Positions 27,168 to 35,924 of a DNA stretch of 59,989 nt are shown piece by piece. The stretch is taken from NCBI RefSeq assembly GCF_900186125.1, contig NZ_FYBQ01000013.1:1-59989 (forward strand), given 5' to 3'. The first letter of the stretch is position 1. The number at the start of each line of letters is the position of its first letter. The stretch is from Listeria goaensis. GTDB taxonomy: Bacteria > Bacillota > Bacilli > Lactobacillales > Listeriaceae. Made by a program: the position numbers and the translations under genes. A model generated the notes under the pieces. That model made no database searches and had not been told where the DNA came from. It saw nothing but the letters and a program-made list of their open reading frames with translations.

Positions 27168-28691
27168 GTGATTCGATTGATGAGAAATAAATTAACGAAT
27201 ATCTTCTATGGCGTCATTATTTTCACAATGAGTATTCAAATTTTGTCGATGTTACGGACCGCGTTATTAGCTAAACAATTTGGAGTTTCGAGCGAAATGG
27301 ATGCGTTCAATCTTGCGAATTTAATGATGGTCGCCATTGTGAACATTGGCGGGGCCGCAATACCTACAGTTGTCATTCCTTTTTTAACGACAATGCCAGA
27401 AAATCAAATGGCGAATGCAAAGCGGATTTTAAATTCCTATGTAGTCACGATTATGTCAGCAAGTCTATTTTTTCTTATTGTTGTCTATATAGCAGGGTTT
27501 GTTGGGATGGAACATTTTCAGTGGCAAACAAATCGTCCTTTTTATTACATGACGTATTTGCTCACCTTTATTATGGGGGCTGGTCAGCTATTTAGAATGT
27601 ATTCATGGCTTCAAACTTCATATTTGGAAGTAGAAGGAAAATTTATTTGGATAAAAATTGCGGGCTTAGTTGCGGCACTTTTAAACTTCTTGTTTCTCCT
27701 ATTCTTTATTACGCACTTAACGATTTATCAAGTGGCGCTTTCTGTAGCGGTTTCCTTTCTCATTGAAACTTGCGTGCTTGCCGTCTTTAACCGGAAGTGG
27801 TCCTTTCGCTTTTCCTTTGATTTTCATTCTCCTGAGTATTTGCGTTTAGTTCGGTTGACGATTCCTTCGCTTTTAGGGGCCATCATTTATCAAGTGACGA
27901 TTTTACTTCCGGGGATGCTTGGCAGCTATTTTGGGACAGGCTACATTTCGACAATGACTTACGCCAATCAAATTGTAAGTATTTTTCAGGTGTTGCTCAT
28001 TACGAACTTGCTTTCCATGGTATACCCCAATTTAAGCAGAAGCTTTCATGAATCAATGCAATATGGTCGCGAGAAATTTGTGCAATATTTGAAGCTGTTT
28101 TTTATGCTCGTCATGCCAGTTGTTGCGGGTATGATTGTGCTCGGGCGAGAGGTGATTGCGCTGCTATTTGAACGCGGGAATTTCGATAGCGCTTCTAGCA
28201 ATCAAGTTTTCATCTTTCTGCTGTTCCTGTTGCTCGCGCTACCGTTTACTGTGTTTAAAGAGCTCACATTTAAAATATTTTACAGCATAGGTGACACTGT
28301 TACCCCGGTCGTGAATAGTACTTTAAGTATCGCGTTCCAAATTTTATTTTTGATTGTAGGTGTTTTTCAATTAGGCGTCATCACGCTCATGATTTCGCCG
28401 CTCGTTGTTGCACTTTTTGCCGCCATATTAGCGATTTTTACTTTAGTTAGAAAGCTAAGTTTTAAACGCGAATTTATTCTCATCGCTAAAGAACTAGCCA
28501 AAGCGGTAATAAATGCTGCTCTAATGGCCTGTATTGTTTATCTCGAAAAAATCACCATCGTGACCCCATCCGAAATTGTTAGTTTGCTGCTTTACATTAT
28601 AACAGGTGTTGTTGTGTATGGCTTGCTTACAGTAATAACGGATTATAAATATGTGCGGGGTTTCTTGCCAAATAAAAGAAGGAGGGACTAA
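27168..28691 (+). CDS. MurJ/MVF-family flippase (probable Wzx)
   Basis: This is a polytopic membrane protein of 507 residues with about 14 hydrophobic segments. The sequence QFGVSSEMDAFNLA near the N-terminus and the GTGYISTMTYANQI region place it in the MurJ/MviN family of the MOP superfamily rather than the common Wzx branch. In this gene setting it should flip lipid-linked repeat units outward. The start may be GTG 27168 or ATG 27180; GAGGAG at 27159-27164 favours the first. Confidence 0.85.
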   Translation: MIRLMRNKLTNIFYGVIIFTMSIQILSMLRTALLAKQFGVSSEMDAFNLANLMMVAIVNIGGAAIPTVVIPFLTTMPENQMANAKRILNSYVVTIMSASLFFLIVVYIAGFVGMEHFQWQTNRPFYYMTYLLTFIMGAGQLFRMYSWLQTSYLEVEGKFIWIKIAGLVAALLNFLFLLFFITHLTIYQVALSVAVSFLIETCVLAVFNRKWSFRFSFDFHSPEYLRLVRLTIPSLLGAIIYQVTILLPGMLGSYFGTGYISTMTYANQIVSIFQVLLITNLLSMVYPNLSRSFHESMQYGREKFVQYLKLFFMLVMPVVAGMIVLGREVIALLFERGNFDSASSNQVFIFLLFLLLALPFTVFKELTFKIFYSIGDTVTPVVNSTLSIAFQILFLIVGVFQLGVITLMISPLVVALFAAILAIFTLVRKLSFKREFILIAKELAKAVINAALMACIVYLEKITIVTPSEIVSLLLYIITGVVVYGLLTVITDYKYVRGFLPNKRRRD

Positions 28692-29327
28692 ATGATGTCT
28701 ATTAAAAGATGGATTCCACCACAGTTCAGCAAGTATTTAGCATTACAAAAAGTGCGACGGAAATTTCCAAACAACCGTATTATGTCTGGTTCCGTATCTA
28801 CAGAAGTTGAATTAGGACGTGGGTGTTGGATTAACTATGATGTCCATGTTGGAAAAGGCGTGAAGCTAGGCGACTACTCATATGTTAATAAAGGCGCGAT
28901 TATCGCTTCTGGTGAAATTGGCAAATATTGTTCGATTGGTGCTTACAGTTTTATTGGCTTAGATGAACATCCACTTGACCACTTTTCAACCTCTCCTTTT
29001 ACGTATCAAAAAGGGGACTTGTTTGGCACGAATCAGCCGTGGAATTCTTTTTCAGCGCCGCCAATTATTGGGCATGATGTGTGGATTGGCAGTACGGCCG
29101 TTGTACTTCAAGGCGTTAAAGTTGGAACAGGCGCCGTTGTTGGAGCGGGAGCAATTGTGACAAAAGACGTGCCGCCATATGCGATTGTAGGTGGAAATCC
29201 AGCAAAAATAATTCGTTATCGCTTTCCAGAAGTGACTCGCGGGAAACTTTTAGAACAAGAATGGTGGAACGTGCCACCAGAGGAAATGCCTACTTTTATC
29301 CGAAAATTTGAAGGAGGAGATCCATGA
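28692..29327 (+). CDS. Hexapeptide-repeat acyltransferase
   Basis: This is a 211-residue left-handed beta-helix transferase of the CatB/xenobiotic type. The signature [16 protein letters not shown] (about 93-108) holds the catalytic histidine loop, followed by [41 protein letters not shown] coils ending in [21 protein letters not shown] precedes the ATG. It most likely O-acetylates the polysaccharide or its building block. It overlaps the next gene by 4 nt. Confidence 0.85.
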   Translation: MMSIKRWIPPQFSKYLALQKVRRKFPNNRIMSGSVSTEVELGRGCWINYDVHVGKGVKLGDYSYVNKGAIIASGEIGKYCSIGAYSFIGLDEHPLDHFSTSPFTYQKGDLFGTNQPWNSFSAPPIIGHDVWIGSTAVVLQGVKVGTGAVVGAGAIVTKDVPPYAIVGGNPAKIIRYRFPEVTRGKLLEQEWWNVPPEEMPTFIRKFEGGDP

Positions 29328-30550
29328 AAGTATTATTTTTTATCTCAAGTTTCCCGAAACTGTCTGAAACCTTTATTTTGAACCAAATTACAGGGTTTAT
29401 AGATAGGGGGATGGATGTTGAAATTCTTGCCTGGAATCAGGCGGTAAATGAAGCGGATCATCAGGCGGTTGCTAAGTATGATTTGCTTGCGAAAACAACT
29501 TTCATTCGCATTCCGAACAGCAAGATAAAGCGATTCCTGAAAGCCATTTTCTTATTTGGTAAATTATACCGACAAAATCGGCAAGTCGCGATTGAAACAA
29601 TGAAGTGGCGCAAATATGGCCAGATGTCATCCTCGCTGCGGTTGCTCTACAGCGCATCCTACTTTTTATCCAGAGAGAAAGCGAATGCGGTCGTCGTTCA
29701 TTACGGGCCAAATGGAAATATCGCCAATTTTTATAAGAATTTAGGGCTCTTGCCAGAGCGAACAATGGTGTTTTTCCACGGTCAAGACATTACCTCTTTT
29801 GTGAAAAAATGGGGAAAGGACGTTTATCGCGATTTATTTGCAAGCGAAATCAGTTTGCTCCCAATTAGCGACTATTTTGCTACAAAGTTAGTTGAATATG
29901 GTGCAAATGAAAAATGTGTTTCCGTCCATCATATGGGGATTGACACTAAGGAATTTAGTTACCAGCCGTCGAAACAACAACCAATCATCCGTTTCTTAAC
30001 AATTGGAAGATTAACGGAGAAAAAAGGGATTGAAACGACTATCGAAGCAATGGCGCTTTTGAAATCCCGCCTAGATATGCCTTTCCACTTAGATATACTT
30101 GGGGACGGCGAACGAAAAGAAACGCTTTTAAAACTAATTGCTAGTTTGGACGTTCAAGATGTCGTGACGCTTCATGGCGCTAGGACACAAGAGGAGGTAA
30201 AACGCGCTGTTAAGAAAGCGACGATGGTTATCCAATTAAGTAAGACTGCTGAAAATGGTGATATGGAAGGGATTCCGATGGTGCTTATGGAAGCTATGTC
30301 TCGTGGGAAAATTGTCGTTTCAACCTATCACAGCGGTATTCCAGAGCTGATTGAAAATGGTAAAAATGGCTTTCTAGTGCCAGAGAATAATCCTATGCAA
30401 GCGGCGGATATTATCGAAACGGTGTTGAAAAACAAGCTCATTTCTTGGCCGCGAATTTCTGCATCAGCTCGCGAGACGATTACGCGCGATTTCAGTTTAG
30501 ATACATGGAACGATACTTTAGTAAAACGGTGTAAAGGAGAAAAAATTTGA
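29324..30550 (+). CDS. Glycosyltransferase family 4 (WcaL/AmsK-like)
   Basis: The 408-residue GT-B enzyme begins [19 protein letters not shown], the opening typical of WcaL/AmsK exopolysaccharide transferases. The donor site half has [17 protein letters not shown] and the [17 protein letters not shown] segment with the two glutamates of the ExxxxxxxE motif. It should act on the cytoplasmic face of the membrane. Linkage specificity cannot be read from sequence. It overlaps both neighbours by 4 nt. Confidence 0.87.
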   Translation: MKVLFFISSFPKLSETFILNQITGFIDRGMDVEILAWNQAVNEADHQAVAKYDLLAKTTFIRIPNSKIKRFLKAIFLFGKLYRQNRQVAIETMKWRKYGQMSSSLRLLYSASYFLSREKANAVVVHYGPNGNIANFYKNLGLLPERTMVFFHGQDITSFVKKWGKDVYRDLFASEISLLPISDYFATKLVEYGANEKCVSVHHMGIDTKEFSYQPSKQQPIIRFLTIGRLTEKKGIETTIEAMALLKSRLDMPFHLDILGDGERKETLLKLIASLDVQDVVTLHGARTQEEVKRAVKKATMVIQLSKTAENGDMEGIPMVLMEAMSRGKIVVSTYHSGIPELIENGKNGFLVPENNPMQAADIIETVLKNKLISWPRISASARETITRDFSLDTWNDTLVKRCKGEKI

Positions 30551-31695
30551 AGAGAAGAGATCCGAATAAAATTTTTATGTGTAGCTCTGTGCACGTTTGG
30601 TCTGACACGCGGATTTATTTTAAGGAAGCTAAATCACTTGCTGCTGCGGGCTTTCAAGTTGAGTTTTATGCACTGAACTTCGGCGGAGAAAAAGAAGAAA
30701 TTCCTAATTTGATGATGCACTATCTTCCTGTTTTGTCGCGCAAAAAACGGTTTCGCCATATACAAACTTTGCTGGAAGCTTTTGCTGAATCAGACGCGAG
30801 AAATTTTCATTTCCATGACCCAGAACTCCTTTTTTTAGCCAAAAAAATAAAGAAAAAATACGGTGATGAAGTAAAAGTGGTTTATGATATGCACGAACAT
30901 TTGCCGGCAGCGATTTTAACGAAGCAATGGATTCCGCGTTTTAGTCGTCCGTTTGTGTCGAAAGCTGTTGCGACTGTTGAGAAGTCCTTTTTAAAGTGGG
31001 TGGATGCGGTCGTTTTTGCGGAAATTTCGTACAAAGAAAATTATCGTGCGATGGACTTAAAAACGGTGGATGTGTTAAATTATCCCGTCATGCCACCTGA
31101 AAGAAATGAGATGGTTTCAAAAGTATTCACGCTAATTTATGTGGGTGTGTTGACGGAACAGCGCGGTTTGTTCAATATGTTGGAGCTCGCAAAAAAGCTG
31201 CGTGAGAAAGGTTGCGACAATTTTAAATTAAAATTAATTGGACCAGTTTTTACAAATGAAGAAGCATTTACGGAATTTATTATCAAGAATCAGCTTGAAA
31301 ATTATGTGGAGCATTTGGACCGAATGCAGTATAAAGATATTTGGCGGCATTATTATCAGAGTCATGTTGGTTTGTGTTTGCTTCATCCGACGCCGAACAA
31401 TTTAAATTCACATTCGACGAAGTTGTTTGAATATATGGCGGCCAAATTGCCAGTGGTGGCGTCTAATTTTCCAGATTTTGAACGGATTATTTCAGAAGCT
31501 GGTTGCGGCTATACGGCTGACCCATTTGACTGCGAAGAAATCGCTCACTTAGTCATCAGGTTGAAAGAAAACCGCGATGAAATTTGGGAACTAGGGCAAA
31601 ATGGTTTTGAAGCCTTCCAAAAATTATATAGTTGGCAGCATGAAGCGGAAAAATTACTGACATTATACGAAAGTTTCGGGAAATCGAAAAATTGA
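30547..31695 (+). CDS. Glycosyltransferase family 4
   Basis: This is a 382-residue GT-B protein with TTG start at 30547 and AAAGGAG 7 nt before it. The N-half has MCSSVHVWSDTRIYFKEA, and HFHDPELLFLA and YDMHEHLP resemble transferases for peptidyl or lipid-linked sugars. The C-half shows IYVGVLTEQRGLFNMLE and KLFEYMAAKLPVVASNFPDF, the donor-binding region. It is part of the same overlapping run; the sugar is unknown. Confidence 0.84.
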   Translation: MKRRDPNKIFMCSSVHVWSDTRIYFKEAKSLAAAGFQVEFYALNFGGEKEEIPNLMMHYLPVLSRKKRFRHIQTLLEAFAESDARNFHFHDPELLFLAKKIKKKYGDEVKVVYDMHEHLPAAILTKQWIPRFSRPFVSKAVATVEKSFLKWVDAVVFAEISYKENYRAMDLKTVDVLNYPVMPPERNEMVSKVFTLIYVGVLTEQRGLFNMLELAKKLREKGCDNFKLKLIGPVFTNEEAFTEFIIKNQLENYVEHLDRMQYKDIWRHYYQSHVGLCLLHPTPNNLNSHSTKLFEYMAAKLPVVASNFPDFERIISEAGCGYTADPFDCEEIAHLVIRLKENRDEIWELGQNGFEAFQKLYSWQHEAEKLLTLYESFGKSKN

Positions 31696-31707
31696 GGTTG
31701 GGAATTT

Positions 31708-32373
31708 ATGAATATAAAAAATATAACAGTGCGCAGTTTGCTGCAAACGGTCAGAAAAAATGTGCTGTGGATTGTGTGCATCATTTTTATCGCACAAGCT
31801 GGTGTGTGGATTTTTCAAAATTACATTCATAACGATGAATACCAAGCAGAAACATCACTGTTAATTAACGTTGAACAAAAAGAAAATAACCTTTATACGC
31901 AAGAGGGCATACGGAATAGCATTCAACTGATTACTACCTACTCTTCTGTTTTAAAAAGTAGTAAGATTATGGATTTAGTAAGCGTAGACGAAAAAATAGG
32001 TGGACAAAGCAGCAAGACGCTAGCTAATCAGTTAGTTATTAGTTCAGATCAAAACTCATTAGTTTTTCATATTTCCTACACGGATCAAAATAAGAAACAA
32101 GCGGAGCGTGTCAGTAAAGCATATGTTAAAACTGTCGAAAAAGAAATCCCAAGACTGTTTAAAGGCAGCACGGTAATTGTCCTAGAGCAACCAAGTGTTC
32201 AACTCGTTACGCAAGGTTTGTCCATGAATTTGATTGCGTTTTTTGTCAGCCTCCTGCTAGTCGCATTATTTATTATGCTTATGACTTTTACGGATAAGAC
32301 GATTAAAACGAAAGAGCAAATTATGAATTTAAATATTACTTATTTAGGGGATGTCCCCGTTATGAAAGAGTAA
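31708..32373 (+). CDS. Wzz/CapA-like chain-length and kinase-activating protein
   Basis: This is a polysaccharide co-polymerase-like protein of 221 residues, with an N-terminal membrane helix (about 19-37), an external coiled region, and a second helix near 172-194, followed by a short cytoplasmic tail that should activate the BY-kinase next door. In Gram-positive capsules this protein (CapA, Wzd) controls chain length. The size and two-helix layout fit; sequence conservation in this family is low. It is 14 nt before the kinase gene. Confidence 0.82.
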   Translation: MNIKNITVRSLLQTVRKNVLWIVCIIFIAQAGVWIFQNYIHNDEYQAETSLLINVEQKENNLYTQEGIRNSIQLITTYSSVLKSSKIMDLVSVDEKIGGQSSKTLANQLVISSDQNSLVFHISYTDQNKKQAERVSKAYVKTVEKEIPRLFKGSTVIVLEQPSVQLVTQGLSMNLIAFFVSLLLVALFIMLMTFTDKTIKTKEQIMNLNITYLGDVPVMKE

Positions 32374-32387
32374 GGAGCTACTTTATA

Positions 32388-33053
32388 ATGGAAAAAAATT
32401 CGAACGAGAACCAGATGTCCATGAACCGTATTGTTCAGGAAAAGTTTTCAGCCATTCAAACGAATGTTCAATATATGCATAGTCAAGACGATGTGTTTCG
32501 AACGATAGCGATTACTTCTTCTAATAAAGGCGAAGGAAAAACCTTCTTTAGTACAAATTTCGCCAAGACCTACGCGAATTTTAAACAAAAAGTGCTGCTC
32601 ATTGATGCGGATTTTTATTCGCCAAGTTTGACTAGGCAATATCAATTGAAGGGACGGAGCGGTCTGTCAAACGTTTTAACAGGACGTGCTACGCTACAAG
32701 ATGCGATGTACCATTTTACGGACAATCTAGATATTTTAGCTGTTGGCGCGATTCCGCCAAATCCACTCGAATTGCTTCGCGTTCAGGGGCTCTCTAAACT
32801 TATTGAAGAAGCAACTAGGCTTAACTATGACTATATTATTTTTGATTGCCCACCGATTAACTTGTTTACGGACTCGCGAATTGTCGCTTCTGCGTGCGAC
32901 CTAGGAATTTTAGTTGTCAATAACAATAAAACAAAAGAAGAAGAACTCGCTGTTGCCAAAAATCTGTTGGATAATTCAGGCGTGAAAGCGGTTGGAGCGG
33001 TGTTAAACAATGTTAAATACAATAAAAAGAAATACGACTACTATGGCTATTAA
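32388..33053 (+). CDS. BY-kinase (CapB/Wze-type tyrosine autokinase)
   Basis: The kinase regulates capsule polymerisation through autophosphorylation on a C-terminal tyrosine cluster. Walker A is SSNKGEGKT (44-52), Walker A' is LLIDADFYSPS with D73/D75, and Walker B is near YIIFDCPP (about 146-153). The last 11 residues hold five tyrosines (Y211, Y216, Y218, Y219, Y221). It is the cytoplasmic half of the split Gram-positive system and needs the CapA-like neighbour. No cognate CpsB/Wzb phosphatase lies in this window. Confidence 0.92.
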   Translation: MEKNSNENQMSMNRIVQEKFSAIQTNVQYMHSQDDVFRTIAITSSNKGEGKTFFSTNFAKTYANFKQKVLLIDADFYSPSLTRQYQLKGRSGLSNVLTGRATLQDAMYHFTDNLDILAVGAIPPNPLELLRVQGLSKLIEEATRLNYDYIIFDCPPINLFTDSRIVASACDLGILVVNNNKTKEEELAVAKNLLDNSGVKAVGAVLNNVKYNKKKYDYYGY

Positions 33054-34395
33054 AAAAGCTTTTTTAGGCGCATCATTTATTTTAATTAGTCTTATTGCGG
33101 CTATTTACCCACTCATCATTGTCCCCGTTTTCATCATCAGTGTTTGCGTCATGCTCATGGATATCCCACTTAGTCGGCTGACGCATTTTTTATTCTACGT
33201 TATTTTAGTTAGCGCGATACTAGGCCCCTACTTAAGTATTCCCGGACTCGGTGGTTTGTTTTTGTTCCGTATCGCGTTACTACTCCATTTTTCTTTCTTT
33301 TTGTTTGAAAAAAAGGATTGGTCCGAGTTTTCGTTGCTGAAAATCCCGCTTATGGGTTTTGCTTTATGGATTTTAGTAGCCACTCTGACGTTGATTTGGA
33401 GCGGAGACCTCAGTTTAAGTATGCGCGCCATCTACTTTCAGCTAGAAAGTTTCTATGTGATTTTCCTTTGCGTTTATTACGTTCGAAGCATTGCTGACAT
33501 TAGAAAAATGTTCATGTGGATTATGCCGCCATTTATTTTATCAGTTGGTGTCGGTTGCTATGAAATGTTAACCGGCAAGCATTTATGGTATTCCAGTTTA
33601 AAAGAAAGCGGCTATTTAGACTATCGTCCGACTGGTTTTCTTACAAATACAAATGATTTTAGTTCTTATTTATCTATCTATTTTCCAGTATTTATTTACT
33701 TGGTGCTCCAAAAAAAGACAATGTGGCGAACTTTAATCGCTTTAAGTAGCGCTATCGTTCTATTTTTGCTCGTCATCGCAACGGAATCCAGAACGGGGTT
33801 ACTGGCATTTTTAATGACAGTCGTTTTCATGGTTTGGAAGCTTTACTCCAAGCAAATAGCGAGTTTTATAATGTTTGTCGGGGGATGCTTAGGCGGGATT
33901 TATTTCTTGACGATGAAGTTTTTTGAGACGCAGGAATTTAGTTACTTTTTTGGCAAGCAAACTTCGACGGATCAGCGGCTATTCATTTATGAAACAGTAT
34001 TAAATGTGGCGAAGGAAAGCCATTTTTTAGGTGTCGGCATCGGTGTCATTCCGAAATTTGTTTTTGAAGCGTTGTACGGAACCGTTAATATTCCAACAGA
34101 TTTGCAGCAAACGATGAGTGCGCATAATTTCTGGCTTGCCACTTTAGCTGATGTAGGAATTATTGGTTTGGGCTGTTTCGCACTCTTTTTTGGCTGGCTT
34201 TCTTTTCAAGCCATCAAGCTGTTTTTGACAGAAAAAGGGATGTTAGCAGGGTTGCCATTATGTATTATTATTGCTTTTATTGCGATTTCAATTGGTAGCA
34301 GTAGCATTTTTGAAATGCGTGTTGTTTGGCTAGGCATAGGCCTAGCGCTGGCAATCATCCATTTAAACTTAAAGGAAAAGGAGGGGAATTTATGA
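33043..34395 (+). CDS. Wzy/O-antigen-ligase-like polysaccharide polymerase
   Basis: This is an integral membrane protein with about 12 hydrophobic segments. The Wzy_C region shows ATESRTGLLAFLMTVVF, a periplasmic-type loop, then GVGIGVIPK and SAHNFWLATLADVGIIGL, typical of O-antigen ligase and polymerase proteins. The ATG at 33043 gives 450 residues and an 11-nt overlap with the kinase gene; ATG 33010 is an alternative, and neither has a strong ribosome site, so coupling is likely. It should join flipped repeat units outside the membrane. Confidence 0.83.
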   Translation: MAIKKAFLGASFILISLIAAIYPLIIVPVFIISVCVMLMDIPLSRLTHFLFYVILVSAILGPYLSIPGLGGLFLFRIALLLHFSFFLFEKKDWSEFSLLKIPLMGFALWILVATLTLIWSGDLSLSMRAIYFQLESFYVIFLCVYYVRSIADIRKMFMWIMPPFILSVGVGCYEMLTGKHLWYSSLKESGYLDYRPTGFLTNTNDFSSYLSIYFPVFIYLVLQKKTMWRTLIALSSAIVLFLLVIATESRTGLLAFLMTVVFMVWKLYSKQIASFIMFVGGCLGGIYFLTMKFFETQEFSYFFGKQTSTDQRLFIYETVLNVAKESHFLGVGIGVIPKFVFEALYGTVNIPTDLQQTMSAHNFWLATLADVGIIGLGCFALFFGWLSFQAIKLFLTEKGMLAGLPLCIIIAFIAISIGSSSIFEMRVVWLGIGLALAIIHLNLKEKEGNL

Positions 34396-35150
34396 AAAAA
34401 AAGCTGGTTGGGCTTTACTTCAAAATGATGAGCAAAACATTCCGAGCAAGTGCCGGTGTGAGCGTTCGTTATGCGTTAAAAAAGAAGCGCGCACACGACA
34501 CATTAGTTATTGTATTTAGCGCGTTTTCACGACCAGGGATTCCTGCGACTTACAATTATATGGCGACAACAAAAGAGATACCAGCTGACCGTCTTTTCAT
34601 TTTAGACGACTTTGGGTACAACAAACAAGGCGGCTACTACTTGTTTCACGAGGGATCTAGGGCGCCCGAGCAAGCTGTCACTGAACTGATTGAACATGTC
34701 ATGGAGCGGGAAAAATATCGCCAAATTGTTTGTGTTGGAACGAGTAAAGGGGGCTATGCAGCGCTATATTATGGCTTGAAAATGAAGGCGAATGCGGTCG
34801 TTGCTGGGGCGCCGCAATACTTCTTAGGTAACTATTTAACGGATATTCCTGAAAAGAAACCGACCTTTGAAGGTATGGTAGGGGGAAAAGAGAAATATTC
34901 TGTCGCCTATTTAAATCGCCTATTGACGGAAAAAATCAAGGAAAAACCTCGATTTCCCATCCAATTTTATGTCCACTATTCGAGAAATGAGCACACGTAT
35001 GAAGAGCATATTACCGATTTAATTAAGGATTTAAAAGCGGGTGGGTACAAGGTAATTTTAGATGAGCAGAAGTATTTGAAACACCAAGAAGTGGCGTATT
35101 ATTTTCCGCCATTTTTACAAAAAACGTTGAAAGAAATCGTGAAGGGGTGA
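34392..35150 (+). CDS. Alpha/beta-hydrolase-like protein of the polysaccharide operon
   Basis: This is a 252-residue protein with a nucleophile elbow VGTSKGGYAALYYG (Ser at 118) and a late histidine in LKHQEVAYYF, as in alpha/beta hydrolases. It resembles the XcbB/CpsF and Asp2-like proteins found in capsule and glycosylation clusters, whose reaction is poorly known; an acetyl or other acyl transfer is possible. AAGGAGGGG precedes the ATG at 34392, and it overlaps the polymerase gene by 4 nt. No signal peptide. Confidence 0.7.
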   Translation: MKKKLVGLYFKMMSKTFRASAGVSVRYALKKKRAHDTLVIVFSAFSRPGIPATYNYMATTKEIPADRLFILDDFGYNKQGGYYLFHEGSRAPEQAVTELIEHVMEREKYRQIVCVGTSKGGYAALYYGLKMKANAVVAGAPQYFLGNYLTDIPEKKPTFEGMVGGKEKYSVAYLNRLLTEKIKEKPRFPIQFYVHYSRNEHTYEEHITDLIKDLKAGGYKVILDEQKYLKHQEVAYYFPPFLQKTLKEIVKG

Positions 35151-35156
35151 AGGGGT

Positions 35157-35924
35157 ATGGTGAAAAAAATTGGTGTATTAGGGACTTGTTTTAGTCGTAA
35201 CTTCTTAAATTCTAGCACGTATTTTAATCCGGATTATAAGTCGCATTATGAAGTTGTATTTACGCAATTTCACTCCTCATTTATCGCGCTGATGACGGAT
35301 TCATTTTCCTTCCCAATTGCAGACTACGAAGATATTCCTGTTGAAAAAAAGCAATTTGTTGTGACTGACTTTGAAAAGACTTTTTTTCAGGCGTTAAAAA
35401 AGGAGCGACCAGACTTTTTGCTCATCGATTTATATGCGGATGCGCTTAAGGAAACTGCTTTCGTTGGGCACAATCAGGCGATTACTATATCTCCCATCAT
35501 TGAGCAAAGCGTGATTCGTAAAAATTTGCCCGTTACGAAAATTATTAGCCAAACAAATTGGCCGCTTTTTTTGGCTCACTGGACAGACGCCGTACAGCGC
35601 TTTAAGGAAGCCATTTCGCCATATTTGCGTGAGGAACAACTGGTTTTAAATCGCTGCCAACTCACAACACGTTATTTGGATGAAAAAGGGGATGTGCGAT
35701 GTTATGCTAATGTGCCGAAACTTGAACAGTACAATGGGATTTGGCGCGAGCTAGATCGCTGTTTTTTAGCTATTTTTCCAAAAGCAAAGGTTGTGAATAT
35801 GTTGGAAGAAAAGTATGTTGGGGATGTGCGCTACCCGTTCGGGCATTCTGTTTCGCATTATGAGTCAGGTTATTATAAAACGTTATACACTAAGTTTAAA
35901 GAAGTGACGGAGGGTGGAGGATGA
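35157..35924 (+). CDS. DUF6270-type, SGNH-like protein
   Basis: The 255-residue protein opens with GVLGTCFSRN (Ser at 13), the arrangement of DUF6270 proteins, which look like SGNH/GDSL esterases with the Ser in the first block. A late H-x-x-x-H segment (FGHSVSHYESGYY) may give the catalytic His. Such proteins are common in surface-glycan clusters and have no proven activity that I know. It lies 6 nt after the hydrolase gene and overlaps the next gene by 4 nt. Confidence 0.65.
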   Translation: MVKKIGVLGTCFSRNFLNSSTYFNPDYKSHYEVVFTQFHSSFIALMTDSFSFPIADYEDIPVEKKQFVVTDFEKTFFQALKKERPDFLLIDLYADALKETAFVGHNQAITISPIIEQSVIRKNLPVTKIISQTNWPLFLAHWTDAVQRFKEAISPYLREEQLVLNRCQLTTRYLDEKGDVRCYANVPKLEQYNGIWRELDRCFLAIFPKAKVVNMLEEKYVGDVRYPFGHSVSHYESGYYKTLYTKFKEVTEGGG

